Below are positions 7,389 through 14,875 of a DNA stretch of 21,701 nucleotides, piece by piece. The translations under genes were made by a program, and so were the position numbers. Position 1 is the stretch's first letter; the number at the start of each line of letters is the position of its first letter. The notes under the pieces are model-generated. The model did not search any database. It was not told where the DNA came from and was given only the letters and a program-made list of their open reading frames with translations. This DNA is from G713 sp034717835 (GTDB taxonomy: Bacteria > Chloroflexota > Anaerolineae > B4-G1 > SLSP01): assembly GCA_034717835.1 (NCBI GenBank), contig JAYELZ010000058.1:1-21701 (forward strand), given 5' to 3'.

Positions 7389-8569
7389 GTGTGTGGTTGA
7401 TTCAACCTAGAGATCCGTTAATTTTCAGGGATGGCAAGCCTTTTAACGCGACACCTGGCGCGCAGGCGACGTCGTTGCCTTTCCCGTATCCTTCTGTGTT
7501 GGCTGGCGGGATGCGTACACGGGCTGGTCAAAACGAAGCTGGTTGGTTCAATCCTAACCAGCCACTTGACAGGCTGCGCAGATTAAGCATTCGCGGGCCT
7601 ATTTTGGCGAGGATAGATGTGGAAGGTCGGGCTAAGGAATGGTATCTGCCGGCGCCCGCGGATTGCTTAGTCACCAAATCCGATGACGAGTTTAAAGGAC
7701 AACGATACTGGGCACATCCGGTGGCCATTCCCGCTGGGGCAGCTACCAATTTGGCAGCGGATTTACTCTTGGTCAGTGCAAATCCTGTGGTCAAGGGCAA
7801 GCCCCATAAAAAGCCCCCCCGGTTTTGGACTTGGAGGGCTATGCGCGCCTGGCTAGTAGAACCGGCGAACGATACTGAACCGATGGAGTTGATGGAATTA
7901 GGTATCTCCGGTCTAACAGCTGAGCGCCGTGTACATGTGCGCATTGACGCGGAAACTGGCACCGCTCAAGAGGGTTTTCTATTCCAGACCAGCGGACTGG
8001 AATTTGCAGCCATACCTGGTGAAGAAAAGGTAGAGCCAAAGGTATTGAGCAAGCTGCAACAGTATGCGTTAGTCGTAGAAACAGATGCGGACCTTAGGGA
8101 AGGAGTGGCTTTCTTGGGCGGCGAGCGCCGCATGGTAAATTGGAAAAAGTCTGATACCTCGCTGCCCGTCTGCCCTGATAGAATTCGGCAGGCTATCGTG
8201 AAGGAAAAACATTGCCGGTTGGTCTTAGCTACTCCCGCCATTTTCCAGCAAGGGTATCTGCCAGAGTGGGTCTGTCACGCTAGTCCTGATTTAACAGTGG
8301 GTATTAGGGCGGCGGCGGTTCCTCGTTATGCAGCCGTCTCTGGTTGGGATGCTGCAAAGCACAGATCAAAAGCCAGTCGCCGTCTGGCACCCGCGGGCAG
8401 CGTTTATTACCTATCTTTGGATGGCGATGAAACAGCCATCAACCAATTCATCGATAACGTGTGGATGCAGACGCTTAGCGATAGCGAGCAAGACCGGCGT
8501 GACGGTTTTGGCTTGGCCTTACTGGGTGTTTGGGATGGTGAAGTTGAAAAGCTGGAGGTGAAGGTATGA
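7385..8569 (+). CDS. cmr3: Type III-B Cmr3 (Cas5-like RAMP)
   Basis: Caps the crRNA 5' handle with Cas10 at the foot of the Cmr complex. The N-terminus has the diagnostic Cmr3 pattern: WLIQPRDPLIFRDGKPF (4-20), then FPYPSVLAGGMRTRAG. A later segment, VAFLGGERRMVNWK (about 239-252), carries the second conserved RAMP block, and the C-terminus has DRRDGFGLALLGVWDGE, the glycine-rich loop typical of RAMPs. At 394 residues it is of normal size. It overlaps cas10 and cmr1 by 4 bases each, with no gap on either side, so the three are one translational unit. No unusual substitutions noticed. Confidence 0.93.
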   Translation: MSVWLIQPRDPLIFRDGKPFNATPGAQATSLPFPYPSVLAGGMRTRAGQNEAGWFNPNQPLDRLRRLSIRGPILARIDVEGRAKEWYLPAPADCLVTKSDDEFKGQRYWAHPVAIPAGAATNLAADLLLVSANPVVKGKPHKKPPRFWTWRAMRAWLVEPANDTEPMELMELGISGLTAERRVHVRIDAETGTAQEGFLFQTSGLEFAAIPGEEKVEPKVLSKLQQYALVVETDADLREGVAFLGGERRMVNWKKSDTSLPVCPDRIRQAIVKEKHCRLVLATPAIFQQGYLPEWVCHASPDLTVGIRAAAVPRYAAVSGWDAAKHRSKASRRLAPAGSVYYLSLDGDETAINQFIDNVWMQTLSDSEQDRRDGFGLALLGVWDGEVEKLEVKV

Positions 8570-9885
8570 GAGCGCGAGTTCCTAGTTTAGCAACTCCCCC
8601 GGAGGTCAAAAAACGTGAGGATGAGCGTATTACACAAGAGCGCCGCTACAAGTTGATTACCCCGCTGTTCGGCGGTGGGGTCGAACCTAACCAGGCCGAT
8701 CCCATCACCGTGGTACGGGGTACCGAGATACGCGGCCAGCTGCGTTTCTGGTGGCGAGCCACACGCGGTGGGCAGTTTAATGGGGATTTAGATAAAATGC
8801 GCCAAGCGGAAGCAGCTATCTGGGGGGCAGCCGCGGGAAACGGGGGACCGTCAAAAGTCAACGTCTATGTATATGATGTTGTCGAGGGAAAACTGGATAG
8901 ACCTTTTGAAGTTACTAGAAATAGATATGGAAGACCCTCAATACGCCCGCGTAAAGATTCTGTAGTACCTGCCTACGCGGCTTTCCCCTTACAACCAGAG
9001 AAAAAAGAAGCCCGAATTGGCATGGAAACGGCTGCCGTTAGAGTGGGCGTGGAGTTTATTTTAGAGGTCAGTTATCCGCAGGACAACGCAATCCAACAAG
9101 AAATTGAAGCCGCTTTATGGGCCTGGGAAACTTTTGGCGGTCTCGGCGCACGCACCCGGCGCGGATTTGGGGCATTACAGTTGCTTTCCGTGAATGATGA
9201 CGGTGTTCCTGTAACACCATCGGGTAAATTCAAGGCAGCACTACGCAAAAAATTACAACATCTTGTCGTAAACGGTAAGTGGCCTGATGATGTGCCTCAT
9301 TTGGGTCATGACATGCGCATTGAAGTGTATAGACCTTCGCATCATATTTCACCAATTCAAGTTTGGAGTCACTTGATTGGGAAGCTACAAGACTTTCGGC
9401 AAAAGCGCCACAAGCACATGGGGCTAAGTCTATGGCCCGAGGCTAACGAAATTCGCTATCGATTGAACCGTTCTCTAAAATGGCCAAAACGAAATAAGTC
9501 GCCCAAACTGGTTCATAAGTTTCCCCGTGCTGTTTTTGGCTTACCCATTTTATTTCATCTCCCCCATGACAAAAATCTATATACTAATTCTTTCACACTT
9601 CGGGGAAAACCTGATTCAAAGACAGGCAAGACCTTTGAACGTTTGGCCAGCCCACTGCTTCTCAAACCTATCGTCTGTGCAGATGGACACGCAGTAGGTT
9701 TGGTTGCCGTCCTAAAGGCACCATTTGTGCCGCCTCACGGACTAGAAATAGAAGGTTTTCCCACAAATAAACGAGATGTCGAGTGGCAAGTTACTAACAA
9801 TGAATCCAATACCGATCCTCTCGAGGAGATGTTACTGGGTCAAACGGATGTCTTGCAAGCCTTTCTCACTTTTCTAAAAAAATAA
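8566..9885 (+). CDS. cmr1: Type III-B Cmr1 (RAMP)
   Basis: A head subunit of the Cmr complex that contacts the 3' region of the crRNA and target. Conserved Cmr1 blocks: YKLITPLFGGGVEPNQADP (28-46), RGTEIRGQLRFWWRA (51-65) and the glycine-rich loop ETFGGLGARTRRGFGALQL (about 188-206). The last 230 residues, basic and less conserved, form the second RAMP half. 439 residues is typical. The ATG overlaps the cmr3 stop (ATGA). It sits third in the operon, before cmr4, an order also found in bacterial III-B loci. Confidence 0.94.
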   Translation: MRARVPSLATPPEVKKREDERITQERRYKLITPLFGGGVEPNQADPITVVRGTEIRGQLRFWWRATRGGQFNGDLDKMRQAEAAIWGAAAGNGGPSKVNVYVYDVVEGKLDRPFEVTRNRYGRPSIRPRKDSVVPAYAAFPLQPEKKEARIGMETAAVRVGVEFILEVSYPQDNAIQQEIEAALWAWETFGGLGARTRRGFGALQLLSVNDDGVPVTPSGKFKAALRKKLQHLVVNGKWPDDVPHLGHDMRIEVYRPSHHISPIQVWSHLIGKLQDFRQKRHKHMGLSLWPEANEIRYRLNRSLKWPKRNKSPKLVHKFPRAVFGLPILFHLPHDKNLYTNSFTLRGKPDSKTGKTFERLASPLLLKPIVCADGHAVGLVAVLKAPFVPPHGLEIEGFPTNKRDVEWQVTNNESNTDPLEEMLLGQTDVLQAFLTFLKK

Positions 9886-9899
9886 CAAAGGAGTATATG

Positions 9900-10766
9900 A
9901 TGAAAGCTAAACTATTATTTCTGCACGCACTTTCCCCGCTGCACGCTGGCACCGGCCAGGGTGTAGGCGCGATTGATCTGCCGATTGCCCGCGAGAAAGC
10001 CACCGGCATCCCCATTGTTCCCGGTTCGAGCATCAAGGGCGTACTGCGTTCTAATTGCGAAGATGATGCTCTCAAAATCCGCGTCTTTGGCCCAGAGACC
10101 GAGAACGCCAGTGACCATGCCGGCTCGGCGCAATTTTCTGATTTGCGCTTGCTATTCCTGCCGGTGCGCAGTCTCGCTGGTACCTTTGCCTGGGTCACTT
10201 CACCATTGCTGCTCCAACGCTTGCAGCGCGATTGTAAAATGGCAGATACGCATTTCGCAAGCGAGGTTCCCGTGGTAAAGGCAACAGATGAGTGTCTCGT
10301 TTCAGCAACAGATTCTCAACTGCTCACGAACGTGAAACGAGCAGCAAACAAGGTCGTGTTGGAAGACTTGTTACTGCAAGGCCAGCCTGCTCCTACTGTC
10401 GATGATCTACTCAATTGGCTCAAACCCCTGCTATTTGGCACCGATGCAGCCTGGGGCGAGCTGTTCGCCGAGCGGCTGTGCGTGGTACATGATGATGTGC
10501 TGAGTTTCCTATTGGATACCGCGACCGAGGTTACTGCTCGTATTCGCCTTGACGATGAGAAGAAAACTGTGGTTGATGGTGCCCTTTGGTACGAGGAAGC
10601 ACTACCTGCTGAGAGCATTCTCTCAGGCTTGATGGTCGTCCAGAAAATCGAGGCTAGTGAAGAGGATGTACTGAGTGCTATTACCAAACTGGCGCGAAGC
10701 CCCTTGCAGGTTGGCGGCAGCGCCACTGTAGGGCGCGGTCTTTGTCGTCTACGTCTAGTTTCATGA
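9900..10766 (+). CDS. cmr4: Type III-B Cmr4, backbone target-RNA nuclease
   Basis: Cas7-like backbone subunit, present in several copies and cutting target RNA at 6-nt intervals. N-terminal signature: LHALSPLHAGTGQGVGAIDL, then IPIVPGSSIKGVLR. The Asp of GAIDLP is residue 26 when translation starts at the second of two adjacent ATGs (9900), the same number as the catalytic D26 known in Pyrococcus Cmr4. That start also has the better distance from AAAGGAG (9887-9893; six bases rather than three to the ATG at 9897). The C-terminal glycine-rich loop is VGGSATVGRGLCRLRL. It is 288 residues. It is separated from cmr1 by 14 bases and followed 11 bases later by cmr5. Confidence 0.94.
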   Translation: MKAKLLFLHALSPLHAGTGQGVGAIDLPIAREKATGIPIVPGSSIKGVLRSNCEDDALKIRVFGPETENASDHAGSAQFSDLRLLFLPVRSLAGTFAWVTSPLLLQRLQRDCKMADTHFASEVPVVKATDECLVSATDSQLLTNVKRAANKVVLEDLLLQGQPAPTVDDLLNWLKPLLFGTDAAWGELFAERLCVVHDDVLSFLLDTATEVTARIRLDDEKKTVVDGALWYEEALPAESILSGLMVVQKIEASEEDVLSAITKLARSPLQVGGSATVGRGLCRLRLVS

Positions 10767-10777
10767 AGGAGGGCAAC

Positions 10778-11161
10778 ATGCACACCTTACAACAGAAATA
10801 CGCACAAGCGGTCTACGAAAAAATTGAAAGTCGTAGGGGGAAATACCCCAAAGAGAGTTTGAAGCGCAAGCAGTACGGCTCAATGGCGCACAAGTTCCCG
10901 GTTTTGGTGCGGCAGGCCGGGTTGATTCAGGCGCTGGCGTTTGTCCATACACGTGGAAAAGATGGCCATCAAGCATTGTTAGCAGATTTGGCCCAAGTTA
11001 TCGCTGAAGGGGATGCGCAAGAGTTTGTCAAACAGTGTCGGGAAGCCGACTTGACAAATTATATGTGGCTCACGCGCCAGACTTTGAGCGCCCTGGAATG
11101 GTTCAAGCGCTTCGCCCAATCGGTGCTGGAGGTTGAACCCGGCGCTGATGAGGAGGGATAA
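10778..11161 (+). CDS. cmr5: Type III-B Cmr5 small subunit
   Basis: An all-helical small subunit forming the second filament of the complex, stabilising target RNA binding; 127 residues, normal for Cmr5. Conserved patterns: QQKYAQAVYEKIE at the start, AHKFPVLVRQAGLIQALAF (about 39-57) and YMWLTRQTLSALEWFKRFAQSVLE (about 90-113). I chose the ATG at 10778 because AAGGAGGG (10766-10773) lies four bases upstream. A longer reading frame starting at 10742 would overlap cmr4 and lacks a ribosome binding site. It is followed by cmr6 after two bases. Confidence 0.92.
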   Translation: MHTLQQKYAQAVYEKIESRRGKYPKESLKRKQYGSMAHKFPVLVRQAGLIQALAFVHTRGKDGHQALLADLAQVIAEGDAQEFVKQCREADLTNYMWLTRQTLSALEWFKRFAQSVLEVEPGADEEG

Positions 11162-11163
11162 GA

Positions 11164-12186
11164 ATGGAAACCCCAAGTCGTAGAGAAGAACTAGAAGCTA
11201 TCGGAATCGGTAAAACTACCCACACCGGACTTTGGCTTGATAAGTACCTGAAAAAGCAAGTCGAAGGCGGCGGAGAGAACGCTAAGACAGCACACTTTCA
11301 AGATGCCGCCAGATGTTCTGTGCAGGCTTCCTACCGGACCTTCTTTGCACGCTGGACAAAATCACTGGATGCAGCCGGGGCGCTCTCTCAAGTTGCAAAA
11401 ACAGAAGGACGCCTTGCTATCGGGCTAGGCGGGGAAAGCGTACTCGAAACCGCGATCACCCTACACCACACCTATGGCGTGCCCTACATCCCTGGCAGCG
11501 CGCTCAAGGGACTGGCGGCACGCTATGCTAGAAATCGCCTAGAGGAAACATGGGATAAAAATTCAGCGGCTTATAAAATTCTTTTCGGTACTACTGAGGA
11601 GGCCGGTTATGTCACCTTCTTCGACGCGCTCTACATCCCCGTCAATATCGAACAAGACCATCCTCTAGCCCTGGATGTTATCACTGTGCATCATCCCGAA
11701 TACTATCAGGGTAAAGATTCTCCCCCTGCGGATTGGGACAACCCTACACCAATCTCTTTTCTGAGTGCTACCGGCAGCTATCTCATCGCGTTACACGGAG
11801 CGGAAAATTGGGTCGAGGCTGCTTTTGAAATCCTACGCTTGGCCCTGGCAAAAGAGGGGATTGGCGCCAAGACCTCCAGTGGGTATGGGCGGATGGTATT
11901 TACTGGCTGGGCGGAGGCTGAAAAAGAAGCCCGCGCTGCACAAGAACGAGCACAAAAAACGATCGAGCGTTTTCGGTTGAGATTAGATCAGATGTCCACC
12001 AGGTCGGTGGCGGGCAGAATACATAATGAGTACGAACGCTGGAAAAAATTAGAGTTCAGTGCAGCTAGTAAACGCATCATTGCACAGTTGATCTTGGAGA
12101 GAATTGAGTCCGCCGGACGAACGAAAAAATCACGCAAGAAGAAATGGTTCCAAGAGTTAGTAGCCTTTAGCGAGAAGGAGGATTAG
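11164..12186 (+). CDS. cmr6: Type III-B Cmr6 (RAMP) with a charged C-terminal tail
   Basis: A head subunit related to Cas7. Signatures: RLAIGLGGESVLETAITLHH (about 80-99), GVPYIPGSALKGLAARYAR (102-120), FFDALYIP, DVITVHHPEYYQG and the glycine-rich loop IGAKTSSGYGRMVF (about 235-248). At 340 residues it is longer than most. The last 90 residues are a predicted charged helix or coiled coil (AEKEARAAQERAQ onwards) ending in a Lys/Arg-rich stretch (TKKSRKKKW). The role of that tail is unknown. The stop is followed by one base and then the ATG of the CARF effector gene. Confidence 0.92.
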   Translation: METPSRREELEAIGIGKTTHTGLWLDKYLKKQVEGGGENAKTAHFQDAARCSVQASYRTFFARWTKSLDAAGALSQVAKTEGRLAIGLGGESVLETAITLHHTYGVPYIPGSALKGLAARYARNRLEETWDKNSAAYKILFGTTEEAGYVTFFDALYIPVNIEQDHPLALDVITVHHPEYYQGKDSPPADWDNPTPISFLSATGSYLIALHGAENWVEAAFEILRLALAKEGIGAKTSSGYGRMVFTGWAEAEKEARAAQERAQKTIERFRLRLDQMSTRSVAGRIHNEYERWKKLEFSAASKRIIAQLILERIESAGRTKKSRKKKWFQELVAFSEKED

Positions 12187-12187
12187 A

Positions 12188-13342
12188 ATGATTGTGGAAA
12201 GACAGAAACAGTTAGTACTTTCACCAGTTGGCATAAGCCTATTTTTTAATAGTCTCGAATCCGATGAAAAAGACTTGCGCAGAGAAATCAACCAACATAG
12301 CAATGATGTTGAATTACCCTCGGAGCTAGCTGCTCAGGCCGGTGAATTGGCTCAACGCGCGGCTGAAAAACTGCATACGGGAAGTGTATCGGAACGTCGC
12401 AGGCTGAGCGCAGAGCTAAATGGTTTGTATGCCCTCTATGAAAATCATCTCGAGGCCAGTGCGGATATGCATCTTCTGGTAGCAACCGATACGGCATTAG
12501 GTAAAAAGGCAGCAGAAACTATTGAGAACTTTCTCCGGGAAGATATCGGCATTAAAAATATAGATACATTTGTGCCCTCAAAGTTAAGTACAGGCAGTGT
12601 AGCTAACTTTTCGTATGGTATCAAGGAATTACTAAACCATTTTGAAAAGATTATCCCGCCGTACAGTGCGCAAGAGTATAAAATCATCTTTAATCTTACG
12701 GGTGGTTTTAAGAGCCTCCAGGGTTACTTGAACATCATCGGTATGTTTTATGCTGATCGTCTGGTCTATATTTTTGAGCGTAGTGACGAATTATTGAATA
12801 TACCTCGCCTGCCTCTCAAAATAGATGAGGCAAAATTAAACCCATATGCCAACGAGCTAGCTAGATTGGCCGCTGGTGGTGTTTACCTACGTAGTGAATT
12901 GCATATAACTGGTGCATTGCTGGATGTAGACGGGAATAAAGATGCTACGTTATCTGATTGGGGACAACTACTTTGGAACCGCCTCAAAGACCCCTTGTTA
13001 GCAGAGAAGCTACTCGAATTACCGTACATTGAATACGAGAATAGCTTTAAAAAGGATTGGAAGAAATTTAAGGATAAATCCTTACGTATCAAATTGCAGG
13101 AGACGGTTTGCCAAGCAAGTGTCATGTTAGAAGAAGCAAAGGGTGATATCACCGCACTAAAGCGTTCTGGCGGAATGCTATATGATAACTACGAGGAGAA
13201 GAGGCTACCCTCTGGTCTGCCTATTGGACATTTCCGCATTGATGATGGCAATCGTGTTACTTGCACGTATCAGGGGAATAAACTCTCTTTGCGACACTTT
13301 GGCAGCCATGATTATACTGAACGCGCTGAAGGCGTAAGATAG
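12188..13342 (+). CDS. CARF-domain effector with probable C-terminal RelE-like toxin (Cami1-like)
   Basis: A 384-residue protein joined to the Cmr operon (AAGGAGG 12175-12181; one base after the cmr6 stop). The CARF half (about 5-215) has LVLSPVGISLFFN at the start and the typical FNLTGGFKSLQGYLNIIGM (168-186) and ADRLVYIFERSDELLNIPRL (189-208) of the APE2256/Csm6-like CARF group. A linker (about 215-285) precedes a C-terminal module (about 290-384) ending GHFRIDDGNRVTCTY, then LSLRHFGSHDYTER, which resembles the end of RelE/ParE toxins and of the CARF-RelE protein Cami1, a cOA-activated ribosome-associated mRNase. The RelE assignment is by pattern only; the linker and catalytic residues are not resolved. 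No HEPN motif (R-4x-H) stands out. Codon use looks more AT-rich than in the next gene. Confidence 0.72.
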   Translation: MIVERQKQLVLSPVGISLFFNSLESDEKDLRREINQHSNDVELPSELAAQAGELAQRAAEKLHTGSVSERRRLSAELNGLYALYENHLEASADMHLLVATDTALGKKAAETIENFLREDIGIKNIDTFVPSKLSTGSVANFSYGIKELLNHFEKIIPPYSAQEYKIIFNLTGGFKSLQGYLNIIGMFYADRLVYIFERSDELLNIPRLPLKIDEAKLNPYANELARLAAGGVYLRSELHITGALLDVDGNKDATLSDWGQLLWNRLKDPLLAEKLLELPYIEYENSFKKDWKKFKDKSLRIKLQETVCQASVMLEEAKGDITALKRSGGMLYDNYEEKRLPSGLPIGHFRIDDGNRVTCTYQGNKLSLRHFGSHDYTERAEGVR

Positions 13343-13351
13343 GGAGCTTAT

Positions 13352-13732
13352 ATGATCCTCCTAAACTTCGCCCACCCGGTGACCGCCGCTCAGCGCATCC
13401 AAATCGAGGCCCTCACCGCTCAATCCATCGCGCGCGTCATCGACATCCCCAGCCAGATCGACCCGCAGCAACCGCTGGCGCCGCAAATCGCGGCGCTGGT
13501 CGACGCAGCGGGACTCTCGTCCGCCGAGTGGCAGACGCTCCCGCTGCTCGTCGTCCCGCCGGCGCTTAACTTTAGCGCCGTAGTGCTGCTGGCCCAGATT
13601 CATGGACGCTGCGGCTACTTCCCGCCCTGCGTGCGGCTGCGACCGGTGGCGGGCAGCCTCCCCCGGCGCTACGAGGTGGCCGAGATTCTTGATCTGCAAA
13701 CCGTTCGCGAGCAGGCGCGGCAGCAACGCTGA
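13352..13732 (+). CDS. csx15: Csx15 family protein, putative ring nuclease
   Basis: A 126-residue protein matching the small CRISPR-associated Csx15 family: MILLNFAHPVT at the N-terminus, LVDAAGLSSAEWQTLPLLVVPPALN in the middle (read as two blocks), LAQIHGRCGYFPPCVRLRPV and EVAEILDLQ near the end. Csx15 co-occurs with type III systems and, as I recall, has recently been grouped among cOA ring nucleases (Crn4); I cannot verify that here. AGGGAG (13341-13346) overlaps the stop of the CARF effector and is five bases before the ATG, so it is the last gene of the Cmr operon. Visibly more GC-rich than the preceding gene. Family call good, biochemical role inferred. Confidence 0.82.
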   Translation: MILLNFAHPVTAAQRIQIEALTAQSIARVIDIPSQIDPQQPLAPQIAALVDAAGLSSAEWQTLPLLVVPPALNFSAVVLLAQIHGRCGYFPPCVRLRPVAGSLPRRYEVAEILDLQTVREQARQQR

Positions 13733-13755
13733 TGAAGCCTCCCTCCAATTTTTTA

Positions 13756-13797
13756 ATGTCGAGGTACTTCGTTATCAAATGGCTCAGACCTCGACAT
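13756..13797. promoter_or_regulatory. Inverted repeat, candidate operator of the WYL regulator / I-B operon
   Basis: ATGTCGAGGT (13756-13765) is repeated in perfect inverted form as ACCTCGACAT (13788-13797). Arm centres are 32 bp apart, about three helical turns, which would place both half-sites on the same DNA face. It lies 53 bp before the regulator start. An adjacent small palindrome (ACCCT-GACG-AGGGT, 13798-13811) follows. No T-tract follows the hairpin, so it is not a plus-strand terminator. Confidence 0.5.
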
Positions 13798-13849
13798 ACC
13801 CTGACGAGGGTCTCTGGTAATCTAAATTCAACTTAGAACAGGAGTGCTT

Positions 13850-14839
13850 ATGGGACATGAAGCGATGCACAAAGCCTGGCGTTTACTGGCGTTACAACGA
13901 TATCTCTTCCGTACCCCCCGTGGGTACCGCACCTCAGAGCTCGCGGACTTATTCAACGTGGGGCAGCGAACCATCAACCGCGACTTACAGGACTTGCAAT
14001 CCGCGCCTTTTCGTCTGCCGCTGGTGCAAGAAGAGGCGCCGGACTGGCGTTGGCATCTGATGGCAGGGGCGCGCTTCCAACTACCACCCTTGCAACTCAC
14101 GCTGCAGGAAGGTGCCGCGCTCTATCTGGCGGCGCGCTTGCTGGATCAGGCCAGCGATGAACCCAACCCCTTCGTCAATCGCGCGTTGGAGGCGCTGGCC
14201 AAGGTACTCCCCGCGGCCGTGGGAGATGAAATCCAGCGGTTAGTCACCGCACGTCCTCAGCAGGAGGCGGGCTCTTTCGCCGATATATTTGAAGTGGTGA
14301 CCTTGGGTTGGGCTACCGGACGGGTAGTTCACATCTGGCATCGCTCCGCTAACAGTGAGCATATCCACGACTATCGCTTGCATCCGTATCTCATAGAAGC
14401 CTCCGCGGTAGGCTATGCGACTTACGCCATCGGTTGGGCCTCCTGGTTTACTGCCGTCCACACATTCAAGTTGGAGCGTATCGTGCGGGCTGAGCTGACC
14501 GCGGAGGTCTTTGAAATACCACCCAACTTTGACGGGGAGGCTTTGCTCCGGACCGCCTGGGGGATCGCTTACGCGGAGCCGGGAGCACCGCTGGAACGAG
14601 TGCGGCTCAAATTCTCCCCGGACGTCACGCGGCGAGTTAAGGAAAGCCACTGGCATCCGTCGCAGGAGCTCGCGGATACCTCGGACGGCGGCTGTGTGCT
14701 GACGGTGGAGGTAGGGCACGCCTGGGAGATGGTCCCCTGGATTCGCGGCTGGGGCGCCGCTTGCGAGGTGCTGGCGCCGGAGGACCTGCGGGAGCGCGTG
14801 GCGGAGGAACTGAAACAGGCGGCGGCGCTATATGGATGA
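13850..14839 (+). CDS. HTH-WYL domain transcriptional regulator
   Basis: A 329-residue regulator. An N-terminal winged helix (about 6-50) contains RGYRTSELADLFNVGQRTINRDLQDL, matching HTH_11/DeoR-like domains. A WYL-type domain covers about 148-215 (VHIWHRSANSEHIHDYRLHPYLIEA, then YATYAIGW, then FKLERIVRAEL); the signature W-Y-L is altered to Y-A-T-Y-style residues, though the framing H-P-Y-L and L-E-R-I are kept. A WCX-like C-terminus follows. WYL proteins are frequent regulators of CRISPR and other defence operons and can bind nucleic acid or nucleotide ligands. The ATG at 13850 is preceded by AGGAG (13840-13844); a GTG at 13844 overlaps that site and is unlikely. It is followed 36 bases later by cas8, so probably co-transcribed and autoregulated through the upstream inverted repeat (inference). 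Confidence 0.88.
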   Translation: MGHEAMHKAWRLLALQRYLFRTPRGYRTSELADLFNVGQRTINRDLQDLQSAPFRLPLVQEEAPDWRWHLMAGARFQLPPLQLTLQEGAALYLAARLLDQASDEPNPFVNRALEALAKVLPAAVGDEIQRLVTARPQQEAGSFADIFEVVTLGWATGRVVHIWHRSANSEHIHDYRLHPYLIEASAVGYATYAIGWASWFTAVHTFKLERIVRAELTAEVFEIPPNFDGEALLRTAWGIAYAEPGAPLERVRLKFSPDVTRRVKESHWHPSQELADTSDGGCVLTVEVGHAWEMVPWIRGWGAACEVLAPEDLRERVAEELKQAAALYG

Positions 14840-14875
14840 GACAAACTAACGAATCAACAGATTAAGGAGGTGCAA

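Noticed and set aside
10742..10777. Upstream start for cmr5 giving 12 extra residues
   Set aside because: No ribosome site, overlaps cmr4, and the ATG at 10778 has a strong one and matches the family N-terminus.
13361..13726. 121-codon minus-strand reading frame opposite csx15
   Set aside because: It is the shadow of a GC-rich gene; the plus strand matches Csx15 and has a ribosome site.
13722..13754. Intrinsic terminator after csx15 (T-run at 13749-13754)
   Set aside because: The only hairpin before it is four base pairs and lies too far from the T-run.
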